A stretch of 43,708 nt of DNA from Chryseobacterium sp. (GCA_003248755.1 QFQW01000028.1:1-43708), one strand, 5' to 3'; counted from the stretch's first letter, positions 23,792 through 33,115 are shown. Notes: generated from the sequence alone by a model not told the origin. Numbers and translations: made by a program.

Positions 23792-24901
23792 ATGAAAATT
23801 AAATTAACAGTTTTATTGCTAATCGGATTTTTAGCATTTTTAAAATCTCAAGTTGTCAATATTCCTGACGCCAATTTTAAAGCGTATCTTATTAGTAATC
23901 CACAGATTAACACCAATAATGACAATCAGATTCAGGTTAGTGAAGCTTCTGCTTTTACAGGAACGATTTCCTGCAATGGAAGAAGCATCATAAATTTGAC
24001 CGGAATCGAGGCTTTTGTGAACATCACTGGTCTTTCTTTAACGCAAAATCAGGTAACGACTCTTGACATTTCCAAAAATACGTCACTAACATACTTGGAT
24101 TGCAGCGTAAACCAACTAACGAGTCTGGACGTAAGTAAAAATATTACATTGAAAAATCTATTTTGTTTCAATAATCAATTAACAAATTTAGACATCACTA
24201 AAAATATCAATCTGACACAACTTGCTACTTACAAAAATCCTTTAACAACGCTTGATGTAACACAAAATTATGCTCTGCAGACGTTGATTTGTTATGAAAA
24301 TCAATTAGCAACTTTGGATGTCAGCAAAAATTTAGCTCTGAAAGAATTGTACTGTTACCGAAATCAAATCATCAGTTTGGAATTGAACAACAATTTGCAA
24401 TTAACTAAACTAGCCTGCGACGAGAATAAACTTGAGTTCTTAGATTTAAGCAAGAATACAGCCTTAACGGATGTTTGGTGCGACCAAAATCTGATAAGAA
24501 TATTGAATTTGAAAAATGGTCAAAATCCTAAAATTATTAATCTCGACGCTACTAATAACGGAAACGAAACTTGTATCATCGTAGACAATGTTGCCAATGC
24601 CTATTCTTACAGCGGCTGGAAAAAAGATGCTACAGCGGGTTACGATTTGTATTGTACTTTAGCTGTGAGCGAAACTTCTAAAAAGGAAATCCTATTATTT
24701 CCCAATCCGGCGAAAGACAACCTCACTTTCTCAGAAGAGGTTTCAAATATCAAAATAACAGACCTTTCCGGAAAGATTGTTAAACAAATTTCCAATTCAG
24801 AAAAATCCATTAATATTTCAAAACTTGAGAAAGGAACTTACATCATTACTGCAATTTCCAAATCAGGTGACCTGATAAATAAGAAATTTATAAAAGAGTA
24901 A
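23792..24901 (+). CDS. Leucine-rich-repeat T9SS-secreted protein
   Basis: This 369-residue protein has a signal peptide (MKIKLTVLLLIGFLAFLKSQ). About eight tandem 21-residue repeats follow, with the pattern LDVSKNxxLxxLxCxxNQL (residues about 90-245). A type A T9SS C-terminal domain closes it (LFPNPAKDNL...KKFIKE, from about 300). It should be exported across the outer membrane by the type IX system. The repeats would form a solenoid used for binding or adhesion. The gene is divergent from the paa operon, shares its upstream region and has its own terminator. Confidence 0.9.
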   Translation: MKIKLTVLLLIGFLAFLKSQVVNIPDANFKAYLISNPQINTNNDNQIQVSEASAFTGTISCNGRSIINLTGIEAFVNITGLSLTQNQVTTLDISKNTSLTYLDCSVNQLTSLDVSKNITLKNLFCFNNQLTNLDITKNINLTQLATYKNPLTTLDVTQNYALQTLICYENQLATLDVSKNLALKELYCYRNQIISLELNNNLQLTKLACDENKLEFLDLSKNTALTDVWCDQNLIRILNLKNGQNPKIINLDATNNGNETCIIVDNVANAYSYSGWKKDATAGYDLYCTLAVSETSKKEILLFPNPAKDNLTFSEEVSNIKITDLSGKIVKQISNSEKSINISKLEKGTYIITAISKSGDLINKKFIKE

Positions 24902-24920
24902 ATAACGCTTCTAATTATTT

Positions 24921-24949
24921 AATCCTTTCAGCTTTTGAAAGGATTTTTT
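24921..24949 (+). terminator. Terminator of the LRR gene
   Basis: A perfect nine-base stem (AATCCTTTC with GAAAGGATT) and seven-base loop are followed by a T-run. Confidence 0.85.
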
Positions 24950-25121
24950 GTTTAATATCATTAAAATATCTTCCTCTTCACAAAATAAAAATTTAAATTT
25001 TGTAGTTTTGAAGATTAAACAAGATAAATGAAACGCCAAGGTTCAAAACTTTTTAAATATTATTAACAATAACAATTATTGGCGTTCCATCTGACCCTTA
25101 AAAAAATATAAATAAGAATAG

Positions 25122-26522
25122 ATGAAAATTAAAATACTTTTTGGAATTGCATTTTGGTCACTTTTGCTATTAGCAGGCTGTAATCGTGATGATATTTCGT
25201 TTGAATCGCCAAGTCAATTGTTGCGTTTCTCTACTGATACAGTTTTTTGTGATACAGTTTACAACCAAATGCGTTCGGAAACTTATGCTGTGAAGGTTTA
25301 TAATAACGAAAATAAAGATGTTCTGATTCCAAGAATTGCTCTAGAAGGCGGAAGCGGTTCGCTTTATAGAATCAATGTAGATGGAAAAGTAGGAACTAGT
25401 TTCGAAAATGTAGCGCTTAGAAAAAAAGACAGCCTGTATGTTTTTGTGGAAATTGCACCTGTTGCCAATGCTCCAGAAGCGATTGCTGAAGACAAAGTGG
25501 TTTTCAACACACCGGCAGGCGAACAAAAAGTGACGCTTTTCTCAGTAGTTCAGGATGCAGAATATTTTATCCAAACCGGTGAAAATCCTGTGACAATTAA
25601 TGATAATACAACTTGGACAAAAGATAAAGTAAAAGTGATTTTCGGTAACCTGAATGTCGCCGAAGGTAAAACTTTGACAATGGAAAAAGGAACCAAAGTC
25701 TATTTCCGAAAAAACAGCGGAATGAACTTTGAGAAAAATTCCGGATTAATTGTAAAAGGTGATTTGGGAGAAGAAGTGGTTTTCAGAGGCGATAGAAGTG
25801 ACACAAAGTACGATACACTTCCTGCTAACTGGAACGGCATCAAAATGGAAGAAGGTTCTCTTCTTAATATGAATTATGCCAGAGTTTTTGGTGGAAATGT
25901 AGGTCTTCAGCTGAAAAAGAATGATGCAACCATCAACAATTCTATTTTCCACACGTTCCAGAATGTTGGTATTTATGCAATCCACTCGACACAATTTACT
26001 GCTAATAATTTGGTAATGAACAATTGTGGTGAAGCTGATATAGCAATTGCAAGCGGTGGAACTTATAATCTTAATTACTGTACACTGGCCAACTACTGGA
26101 ATCTGAATCCTTCTATGTCGGCTTTAGGAATTTTTGCGACCAATGGCTGGGAAAACGAGAACGGTGAAATAGAAGTGTCCGACCCAACGCTTGTAGTAAA
26201 TAATTCCATAATTTATGGCGATGTTCCCGATATGATTTCTTTTACTAAAGTTGGAAATAGCGGTAATTTTAATACTACATTTAAAAATTCGTTATTGAAA
26301 TTCACTTCTAATTCCGGATTAAATCCTGATAATTCCAATATCAGAAATGAAGACCCGAAATTCCAAAATTATTTTACCCACAAAATGAATCTGAGAGTAA
26401 AATCTGACTCAAAAGCAAAAGATAATGGGACTCCAAATTATAATTCTATAACATTACAAGATATAGTAAAAACACCAAGACCTTCAAGTAAACCGACAAT
26501 TGGAGCATATCAATACAAATAA
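25122..26522 (+). CDS. Beta-helix-type lipoprotein, unknown function
   Basis: This 466-residue protein has a lipobox LAGC (Cys20). The N-terminal part (25-150) looks like a beta-sandwich. From about residue 165 to 440 short Asn-rich turns recur (NLNVAEGKT, MNFEKNSG, LQLKKNDATINNSIFH), the pattern of a right-handed parallel beta-helix. It is exported and lipid-anchored, possibly facing the surface. No catalytic motif is recognised. Its stop overlaps the start of the MazG-like gene by one base (TAATG), so they are coupled. Confidence 0.8.
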   Translation: MKIKILFGIAFWSLLLLAGCNRDDISFESPSQLLRFSTDTVFCDTVYNQMRSETYAVKVYNNENKDVLIPRIALEGGSGSLYRINVDGKVGTSFENVALRKKDSLYVFVEIAPVANAPEAIAEDKVVFNTPAGEQKVTLFSVVQDAEYFIQTGENPVTINDNTTWTKDKVKVIFGNLNVAEGKTLTMEKGTKVYFRKNSGMNFEKNSGLIVKGDLGEEVVFRGDRSDTKYDTLPANWNGIKMEEGSLLNMNYARVFGGNVGLQLKKNDATINNSIFHTFQNVGIYAIHSTQFTANNLVMNNCGEADIAIASGGTYNLNYCTLANYWNLNPSMSALGIFATNGWENENGEIEVSDPTLVVNNSIIYGDVPDMISFTKVGNSGNFNTTFKNSLLKFTSNSGLNPDNSNIRNEDPKFQNYFTHKMNLRVKSDSKAKDNGTPNYNSITLQDIVKTPRPSSKPTIGAYQYK

Positions 26523-26848
26523 TGGAAATCACAACACTCCAAAAACAGGTTGACGAATGGATAAAAACCATCGGCGTCCGCTATTTCAATGAGCTGACGA
26601 ATATGGCAATGCTGACGGAAGAAGTTGGCGAAGTTGCCAGAATCATCGCAAGAAGATACGGCGAACAATCTGAAAAAGAATCCGATAAATCCAAAGATTT
26701 GGGAGAAGAATTGGCTGACGTTCTTTTTGTAACACTTTGTCTGGCCAACCAAACCGGAACAGATTTACAATCGGCATTCAATAAAAAAATGAAAATTAAA
26801 ACTGATAGAGACAAAGAACGACATCAGAATAACGAAAAATTAAAATAG
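26522..26848 (+). CDS. MazG-like nucleotide pyrophosphohydrolase
   Basis: This 108-residue all-alpha protein has the EExxE...ExxD metal-binding pattern of the MazG/dUTPase-like fold: TEEVGEVARIIARR (residues about 31-44) and LGEELADVLF (about 60-69). It probably hydrolyses a non-canonical or alarmone nucleotide to the monophosphate and pyrophosphate, acting in house-cleaning. It is coupled to the upstream lipoprotein, which seems to be a positional rather than a functional link. Confidence 0.85.
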   Translation: MEITTLQKQVDEWIKTIGVRYFNELTNMAMLTEEVGEVARIIARRYGEQSEKESDKSKDLGEELADVLFVTLCLANQTGTDLQSAFNKKMKIKTDRDKERHQNNEKLK

Positions 26849-26888
26849 GTTGGAAGCTGGATGTCCGAAGTCAGAAGTTTTATCAATT

Positions 26889-26950
26889 CTGACATCTGAC
26901 ATCTGACATCTGACATCTGACATCTGACATCTGACATCTGACATCTGACA
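26889..26950 (+). repeat. Tandem heptamer repeat upstream of aroA
   Basis: Eight perfect copies of CTGACAT (26889-26944) and a partial ninth (CTGACA) end four bases before the aroA start codon. A related inverse sequence (GATGTCCGAAGTCAGAAG, 26860-26877) precedes it. Confidence 0.95.
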
Positions 26951-26954
26951 AACT

Positions 26955-28178
26955 ATGATTATAAAAAAGTCTGAACTTATAGACGGAAAAAATATACAAA
27001 TTACCGGTTCGAAAAGTATTTCGAACCGTCTTTTGATTTTAGGGAAACTCTTTGGAAACATTGATATGCTCAATCTTTCCAATTCTCAGGACACTACGTT
27101 ACTTAAAAAAGCTTTGGAATCGGATTCTGAAGTTATTGACATTCATCACGCTGGAACGGCGATGCGATTTTTGACTTCTTATTATTCGATTTTTGAAGAC
27201 AGAAAAACCATTTTGACAGGTTCTGACAGGATGAAAAACAGACCAATCAAACCTTTAGTAGATGCGCTTCAATCTCTTGGAGCAGATATTACTTATCTTG
27301 AAAAAGAAGGATTTCCACCGTTGCAAATCATCGGAAAAAAATTAGAAAAAAACTCGGTAAAAATTTCGGCTAATGTTTCCAGCCAGTTTTTGACTTCATT
27401 AATATTGATTGGAGGAAAATTAGAAGATGGGTTGACATTAGAATTAGAGGGCGAAATTACATCCCGTCCTTATCTGGAAATGACTTTGAAAATCCTTAAC
27501 GAAATCGGAATCAAATCTCATTTTGCAGAAAACACCATCGAAATTGTTTCTCATTCAGATAATTTCAGAACAGAACATTACGAAGTAGAAAGTGACTGGT
27601 CTTCAGCTTCTTATTTCTATTCTTTATCAGCAATAGGCAGAAAATCGATTACTCTGAAAAGTTATCATACGCTTTCCCTGCAAGGTGACAGTGTAATTAA
27701 AGAAATCTACTGGAAATATTTCGGAATCAATACCGTTTCAGATTATGCGGAAAATTCGATTTCACTTTTACCGGAACCTGCTTTCGAATATCCGGAATTG
27801 ATTTCTCTGGACATGAATGATTGTCCTGACATCGCACAAACGCTTTGTGTGACTGCAACGGCTTTGAAAATCCCGTTCGTCATAACAGGACTTCACACTC
27901 TGAAAGTGAAAGAAACCGACCGCTTGGTTGCACTTCAAAATGAATTATTGAAACTGGGAGCAAAAACACTTATTACAGTAGAAAAAATCGAATCTTGTGA
28001 ATTCATAGAACCGGAAGAAAATATTTCCATTGCGACTTACAACGACCATAGAATGGCAATGGCTTTTGCACCGTTTGCTTTGGTTAAAGAACTGAATATC
28101 GAAAACGAAGATGTTGTAGAAAAATCTTACCCTGAGTTTTGGGAAGATTTCCAAACTGTAACTCAAGAAACTGAATAA
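26955..28178 (+). CDS. aroA: 3-phosphoshikimate 1-carboxyvinyltransferase (EPSP synthase)
   Basis: This 407-residue enzyme catalyses the sixth shikimate step, joining phosphoenolpyruvate to shikimate 3-phosphate. It shows SKSISNRLLIL near residue 19, GTAMRFL, MKNRPIKPLVDAL, DMNDCPDIAQTL and LKVKETDRL, matching both halves of the inside-out barrel. It is slightly short compared with the usual 425-430 residues but looks complete. The start codon lies four bases after the tandem heptamer repeat. One base separates its stop from the dehydrogenase gene. Confidence 0.95.
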   Translation: MIIKKSELIDGKNIQITGSKSISNRLLILGKLFGNIDMLNLSNSQDTTLLKKALESDSEVIDIHHAGTAMRFLTSYYSIFEDRKTILTGSDRMKNRPIKPLVDALQSLGADITYLEKEGFPPLQIIGKKLEKNSVKISANVSSQFLTSLILIGGKLEDGLTLELEGEITSRPYLEMTLKILNEIGIKSHFAENTIEIVSHSDNFRTEHYEVESDWSSASYFYSLSAIGRKSITLKSYHTLSLQGDSVIKEIYWKYFGINTVSDYAENSISLLPEPAFEYPELISLDMNDCPDIAQTLCVTATALKIPFVITGLHTLKVKETDRLVALQNELLKLGAKTLITVEKIESCEFIEPEENISIATYNDHRMAMAFAPFALVKELNIENEDVVEKSYPEFWEDFQTVTQETE

Positions 28179-28179
28179 T

Positions 28180-28974
28180 ATGTCAAAAGTTATCATCATC
28201 ACAGGCGCTTCATCCGGAATCGGATTCGCATTGGCAGAATATTTCGGAAAGAAAGGAAACAAAGTTTACGGACTTAGCAGAAAAGTCGTAAGCTCAGACT
28301 ATTTTGTTTCGATTCCGACCGATGTCACCGAAAAAGAACAAATCGATTACGCCATTTCTGAAATCCTGAAAACAGAAACCAGAATCGATGTTTTGATAAA
28401 TAACGCCGGAATGGGAATGGTTGGCGCGGTTGAAGATTCTACGAAAGACGATATTACGAAATTGTTCAATCTTAATTTGATTGGTGCAGTTCAGATGATG
28501 ACAGCTGTTCTTCCAAAAATGCGTGAGCAGAAATCCGGAAAAATCATCAATGTTTCCAGTATCGGCTCCGAAATGGGATTGCCTTTCCGGGGATTCTATT
28601 CGGCTTCTAAATCAGCGTTGGACAAAGTGACAGAAGCAATGCGCTACGAAGTTTACCCTTGGAATATCCACGTTTGCTCACTTCATTTAGGTGATATCAA
28701 AACTAATATTGCAGAAAACCGTGTCAAAACAAAAGTATCTGAAGCTTATAAAAATGTCTTCGATAAAGTTTATGCATTGATGAATTCCCACGTTGGGGAC
28801 GGAACAGAACCTTTGGATGTTGCGGTTTACGTTGACCAGCTTTTAGCAAAATCAAAATGGAAAGCGCATTATTATTTCGGGAAATTCGGACAAAAGATTG
28901 GTGTTCCTCTCAAATGGATTCTTCCTCAGAACACTTACGAAAATCTGATGAAGAAGTATAATAAAATGGATTGA
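28180..28974 (+). CDS. Short-chain dehydrogenase/reductase (SDR)
   Basis: This 264-residue classical SDR has an NAD(P) motif TGASSGIG (residues 8-15), NNAGMGMVG, catalytic Ser (INVSSIGSEMG) and YSASK (Tyr/Lys pair near residue 147). The substrate cannot be inferred. It starts one base after the aroA stop, so the two are cotranscribed, an arrangement that does not imply a shared pathway. Confidence 0.92.
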   Translation: MSKVIIITGASSGIGFALAEYFGKKGNKVYGLSRKVVSSDYFVSIPTDVTEKEQIDYAISEILKTETRIDVLINNAGMGMVGAVEDSTKDDITKLFNLNLIGAVQMMTAVLPKMREQKSGKIINVSSIGSEMGLPFRGFYSASKSALDKVTEAMRYEVYPWNIHVCSLHLGDIKTNIAENRVKTKVSEAYKNVFDKVYALMNSHVGDGTEPLDVAVYVDQLLAKSKWKAHYYFGKFGQKIGVPLKWILPQNTYENLMKKYNKMD

Positions 28975-28984
28975 TTTTGTGTTA

Positions 28985-29072
28985 TAACCACAAAGACACT
29001 AAGTTTTCACAAAGTTCACAATGAACTTAATAATAGTGTCTTTTGTGTAAATCCTTGTGAACCTTGTGGTTA
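28985..29072. repeat. Composite palindromic repeat before the outer-membrane protein gene
   Basis: Outer arms (28985-28995, TAACCACAAAG; 29063-29072, CTTGTGGTTA) pair. Inner pairs AGACACTA/TAGTGTCT and GTTCACAA/TTGTGAAC are present. The right arm includes the GTG start codon of the next gene. Confidence 0.7.
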
Positions 29073-30682
29073 AAATTGACTATTTTATTACCATTATTTT
29101 TTGCTTTTTCTGTGTCTTCGTCAATGCGCAGAAAAAAGAATATTGGCTCATCGATAAAGAAACCAACGCTAAAAAAATCGTATCAGATTCTACAAAAGCA
29201 GTGAAATTTCTAGATTCTTTGGCAGAGAATTCTTACTTTTTCACAGAGCTGAAAGACGTCAAAAAAATAGACAACCGGACAGAAATCTACTATGACAAGG
29301 GTCCGAATTTCAACAAAGCCAATGTCAAATTTTCTGATTCTTTAGTATCAGATTTAAAGTTTCAGAAAAATGAAATTTACACCAAGAATTTAGACTCACT
29401 CAAGAAAAATATCAATCAAAAATACCGGGACAAAGGCTTCGCCTTCAATCGTGTGAAAACCAAATTCCAGAAAATGGAAAACGGAATTCCTTCGGTTAAA
29501 ATCTCAGTTGTCACCGCTTCCCAAAGAAAAATTGACGGCATCGTTTTCAAAGGTTACACCCGTTTACCGAAACAATTCGTTAAAAACCTTAACAAGCAAT
29601 ATGTTGGTAAAAACTACGATGATAAGAATCTAGTTTCTATAAATCAGTCTCTGCAGAATCATCAGTTTGTCTCGTTGGAAAAACCGCCACAGACATTATT
29701 TACCAAAGATTCCACGCAGGTTTTTCTCTTTACTCAAAAACGGAAAACCAATACTTTTGACGGAATGATTGGTTTCGGAAATGATAAAACCGAAAAATTC
29801 ACAGTCAACGGAACTCTGAATGTTCAGATGAAAAATATGTTCAACAGTTTCGAAAGCATCGGTGTTTACTGGCAGAGAAATCCCGACAAAGGTCAGACTT
29901 TCGATATGCAGACCGATATTCCGTACACATTTGGAAGCAAAGTCGGCTTGAATGTCAATGTCAATATCTTTCGTCAGGATTCCACTTTTGCGAATGTCAA
30001 ATTTTTACCCGCCATTTATTACCACCTTTCACCAAAGCAAAGACTTGGTCTTAAGGGAACTTTTGAATCTTCTGCGATTCTGGATTCACTTTATACGAGC
30101 GGTCGGGATTACAGCAAAAAAGGGATTGGACTTTATTATCAATTTCAGGAAGGGAGCGACATTCCGCTATTTATCAACAAAAGTAATATTCGTGTAGAAG
30201 CCGATTTTCTGAAGACAACTTACGACGATACGCAGGAAAAATTTGACCAAATCCGATATTTTCTTTTTGCGGAACACAACTTCAATTTGTCGGGAAATCA
30301 CTTTCTCAATATCAAAGGAGAATCTGCTTTGCTCAGTTCAAAAAACGAATTATCTACAAACGAACTTTTTCGGTTTGGAGGCTGGAATTCGATGCGGGGA
30401 TTCAATGAGCAGAGTCTCATAAGCGATTTTTACGCATTTGCCGGCGCCGAATATCGTTATCTGGTCAACGACCAAGCCTTTTTCGACCTTTTTGCACAAT
30501 ACGGACAAATGTCCAACAAAGCATTGGGAATCACACCAAAACTCTATAGTGTAGGTTTGGGTTTCAACTTTTTTCTTCCTGTAGGTTTGATGAGTTTTCA
30601 GATTTCCAACGGAAACGAAATCGGCAATCCTTTCAAATTCAATGAAATAAAAATTCATTGGGGAATTCTCAGCCGTTTTTAA
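29057..30682 (+). CDS. Omp85/TamA-like outer-membrane protein
   Basis: This 541-residue protein has a signal peptide (FITIIFCFFCVFVNAQ). An N-terminal POTRA-like region follows (about 90-200: NINQKYRDKGFAFNRVKTKF, IDGIVFKGYTRLPKQFVKNL). Then comes a long barrel ending in the aromatic residue Phe (HWGILSRF). Near residue 435, FGGWNSMRGFNEQSL resembles the strand-loop motif with an (R/K)GF signature that plugs Omp85 barrels. It probably assembles or inserts envelope components, or secretes a partner. The GTG start at 29057 (or 29066) is unusual because it lies within a repeat. Confidence 0.8.
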   Translation: MNLVVKIDYFITIIFCFFCVFVNAQKKEYWLIDKETNAKKIVSDSTKAVKFLDSLAENSYFFTELKDVKKIDNRTEIYYDKGPNFNKANVKFSDSLVSDLKFQKNEIYTKNLDSLKKNINQKYRDKGFAFNRVKTKFQKMENGIPSVKISVVTASQRKIDGIVFKGYTRLPKQFVKNLNKQYVGKNYDDKNLVSINQSLQNHQFVSLEKPPQTLFTKDSTQVFLFTQKRKTNTFDGMIGFGNDKTEKFTVNGTLNVQMKNMFNSFESIGVYWQRNPDKGQTFDMQTDIPYTFGSKVGLNVNVNIFRQDSTFANVKFLPAIYYHLSPKQRLGLKGTFESSAILDSLYTSGRDYSKKGIGLYYQFQEGSDIPLFINKSNIRVEADFLKTTYDDTQEKFDQIRYFLFAEHNFNLSGNHFLNIKGESALLSSKNELSTNELFRFGGWNSMRGFNEQSLISDFYAFAGAEYRYLVNDQAFFDLFAQYGQMSNKALGITPKLYSVGLGFNFFLPVGLMSFQISNGNEIGNPFKFNEIKIHWGILSRF

Positions 30683-30687
30683 AATTT

Positions 30688-30779
30688 TTAGGAGCTTAAT
30701 CCCGCTTTCCGTTACAATCTTTTGCTTTTCCTTACGTCAAAGAAAAGCAAAGGATTTCCACTACAATCGGGGCTAGGAG
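30688..30779 (-). repeat. GCCCGACTTGAG-type repeat, copy 2
   Basis: Its reverse complement aligns with 19401-19481. Both contain a purine/pyrimidine inner hairpin and flanking GGATT-like parts. It lies directly after the outer-membrane gene and could serve as its transcript end. Confidence 0.7.
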
Positions 30780-30838
30780 TTTGTCATCCAATCATCATTT
30801 CTCTGAATATTAATTATTTATCAAATAAATTACGATAT

Positions 30839-30869
30839 TTTCAAATTCCATAAAAATAGCTTAATTTTG
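30839..30869 (+). promoter_or_regulatory. Promoter of guaB
   Basis: TTTC (30839-30842), a 19-base spacer and TAATTTTG (30862-30869) match the Bacteroidota consensus with one mismatch in the -33 box. It lies 14 bases before the guaB start codon. Confidence 0.55.
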
Positions 30870-30883
30870 CAAAGAAAGTAAAG

Positions 30884-32344
30884 ATGTCTATTCATAACAA
30901 AATTGTAGAGACAGCCATCACTTTCGATGACGTGCTTCTAGTCCCTTCTTATTCAGAAGTTTTACCCAATCAGGTTTCCTTAAAATCAAGACTTACAGAC
31001 AAAATTTCGCTTAATGTTCCGATAGTTTCCGCAGCAATGGATACTGTTACAGAGGCTGATTTGGCAATTGCGCTGGCAAGAGTTGGCGGTCTTGGATTCA
31101 TTCACAAAAATATGACAATTGCCGAGCAGGCGTCACAAGTTAACAGCGTAAAACGTTCCGAAAACGGAATGATTGCCGACCCGGTAACTTTGTCAAAAGA
31201 CCATACTTTGGCAGAAGCTAAAGAGCTGATGGCAAAATATAAAATTTCCGGGCTTCCTGTCGTTGACAAAAACAATTACCTTATCGGAATTATTACCAAT
31301 CGTGATGTGAAATATCAGGAAAACCTAGAGGTTAAGGTGGAAGATATTATGACGAAAGAAAACCTTATCACTTCTGATAAAACCACGAACCTAGAAACAG
31401 CAAAAGAAATCTTGCTTAAGAATCGTATCGAAAAACTTCCAATCGTTGATAAGAAAAATAAACTTGTCGGATTAATTACGATTAAAGATATCGACAATCA
31501 ATTAGAATATCCGAATGCCAACAAAGACAAAAACGGAAGACTGATCGTAGGAGCCGGAGTTGGCGTTGGCGAAGACACGATTGAAAGAATCACTGCATTA
31601 GTGAAAGCCGGTGTTGACATTGTTGCCATCGATTCTGCTCACGGACACTCGAAAGGTGTTTTGGATAAAATCTCTGAAATCAGAAAAACATTTCCAGACT
31701 TAGATATTGTTGGCGGAAATATCGTCACAGCTGATGCGGCTAAAGATTTGATAAAAGCAGGAGCTAATGTCCTGAAAGTGGGTGTTGGTCCGGGTTCAAT
31801 CTGTACCACCAGAGTGGTTGCCGGTGTCGGCGTTCCTCAATTGTCAGCCATCTACAACGTCTACGAATTTGCTAAAAAGAAAAATGTAGCGGTTATCGCT
31901 GATGGCGGAATCAAATTATCCGGAGATATTGTAAAAGCCATTGCCAGTGGAGCCGGTGCTGTAATGCTTGGTTCTCTTTTAGCTGGAACCGATGAAGCTC
32001 CGGGAGAAGAAATTATTTTCCAGGGAAGAAAATTCAAATCCTATCAAGGAATGGGTTCTCTTTCTGCAATGAAACGTGGTGGAAAAGAAAGATATTTCCA
32101 AAGTGAAGCTAAGAAATTTGTACCGGAAGGCATCGAAGGTAGGGTTCCTCACAAAGGAAAACTGGAAGATGTGATTTTCCAATTGACCGGAGGCCTTCGT
32201 GCAGGAATGGGTTATTGTGGAGCAAAAGACATTGAAGCGTTGCAAAAAGATTCAAAACTAGTAATGATAACAGGAAGTGGTTTGAAAGAATCCCATCCAC
32301 ACGATGTGATTATTACGCAAGAAGCTCCGAATTACTCTTTGTAA
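30884..32344 (+). CDS. guaB: IMP dehydrogenase
   Basis: This 486-residue enzyme is the first committed step of GMP synthesis, oxidising IMP to XMP with NAD. TIM-barrel motifs FDDVLLVPSYS and SAAMDTVTEA are followed by two CBS domains (about 95-205), GVGVGEDTIER, and the catalytic loop GPGSICTTR with Cys307. The flap motif MGSLSAM is also present. It is full length, with its own promoter and a strong terminator. Confidence 0.98.
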   Translation: MSIHNKIVETAITFDDVLLVPSYSEVLPNQVSLKSRLTDKISLNVPIVSAAMDTVTEADLAIALARVGGLGFIHKNMTIAEQASQVNSVKRSENGMIADPVTLSKDHTLAEAKELMAKYKISGLPVVDKNNYLIGIITNRDVKYQENLEVKVEDIMTKENLITSDKTTNLETAKEILLKNRIEKLPIVDKKNKLVGLITIKDIDNQLEYPNANKDKNGRLIVGAGVGVGEDTIERITALVKAGVDIVAIDSAHGHSKGVLDKISEIRKTFPDLDIVGGNIVTADAAKDLIKAGANVLKVGVGPGSICTTRVVAGVGVPQLSAIYNVYEFAKKKNVAVIADGGIKLSGDIVKAIASGAGAVMLGSLLAGTDEAPGEEIIFQGRKFKSYQGMGSLSAMKRGGKERYFQSEAKKFVPEGIEGRVPHKGKLEDVIFQLTGGLRAGMGYCGAKDIEALQKDSKLVMITGSGLKESHPHDVIITQEAPNYSL

Positions 32345-32360
32345 AATAATTAAATTCAAA

Positions 32361-32399
32361 ATAGAGAAGGCTGCAAAAATTTGCAGCCTTTCTCTATTT
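32361..32399. terminator. Bidirectional terminator between guaB and the 32412 gene
   Basis: A stem of about 16 base pairs (ATAGAGAAGGCTGCAA with its complement, one bulged T) serves both converging transcripts. Confidence 0.9.
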
Positions 32400-32411
32400 A
32401 TAAACAAAGTT

Positions 32412-33104
32412 CTATTTTTTGATGAATTTCAGACTGTGAGATTGTCCATCAGAATTAATGATTTTCAGAATATAAATTCCTTTTGTAAGCTTTGAGACGT
32501 CAAGTCGGGTCTGGAAACCGGTTTTCAAAACTTCTTGTCCTGCCATATTGGTAATCAACATATTTTTCGCACTTTCGATTCCAGAAACATTTATAAAATC
32601 TGTAACAGGATTCGGGAACATTTGTATTTTACCTTTTGAAAGGTCTCCAACAGCAAGTGTTGTTGTATGTACATCTCCGGTCATTGTAGAATTATTGGAT
32701 GTAAGATTCCCTCCGCAACCATTTTCTGTAACTGCAGTATTCTCTACCCAAGAACCTACCGAATTGCTCGGCGGATTAGGCGCAACATTATTTCCTGTCG
32801 AATTGTAATAGATCAAATAAGGCGCAACAAAATCACCATTGCCAGAATCTGCCAAAAATTCCCATCGGGTCTGTGCATTGTTCCATTGTATTTTGAATTC
32901 ACAAGTTCCTAGGCCGCCACAGGACTGGGCTCCATCTACAGGTGTTGTAATGTAGATCTTTTTTCCACTTCCATCTATGCCCGTATTGTTAAAGACAAAA
33001 TTCTGATCATCAAATAGATTATGACATCCATTGAATGTGATGGTTTGCGCAGAGGTCATGCCAAATGCAAATCCTACTGTTATTATAAAGTACAGTTTTT
33101 TCAT
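32412..33104 (-). CDS. T9SS-secreted protein
   Basis: From ATG 33104 (MKKLYFIITVGFAFGMTSAQ) this is a 230-residue protein; the frame opens at 33158. After the signal peptide comes a domain of about 130 residues with paired cysteines (CHNLF, SCGGLGTCEF, NGCGG) and aromatic residues. A type A T9SS sorting domain follows (MFPNPVTDFINV...LKFIKK). It starts 11 bases past the third tail-collar gene and appears to be the last gene of that operon. Its ligand is unknown. Confidence 0.85.
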   Translation of the reverse strand: MKKLYFIITVGFAFGMTSAQTITFNGCHNLFDDQNFVFNNTGIDGSGKKIYITTPVDGAQSCGGLGTCEFKIQWNNAQTRWEFLADSGNGDFVAPYLIYYNSTGNNVAPNPPSNSVGSWVENTAVTENGCGGNLTSNNSTMTGDVHTTTLAVGDLSKGKIQMFPNPVTDFINVSGIESAKNMLITNMAGQEVLKTGFQTRLDVSKLTKGIYILKIINSDGQSHSLKFIKK

Positions 33105-33115
33105 GATCTCTAGAT

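Noticed and set aside
26889..26950. CRISPR-like direct repeats
   Set aside because: The units are seven bases, directly abutting with no spacers, so this is a simple tandem repeat.
26840..27082. Minus-strand frame of 80 residues with repeated QMSDVRC units
   Set aside because: It is a translation of the CTGACAT tandem repeat and the antisense of the start of aroA; it has no plausible independent start or context.
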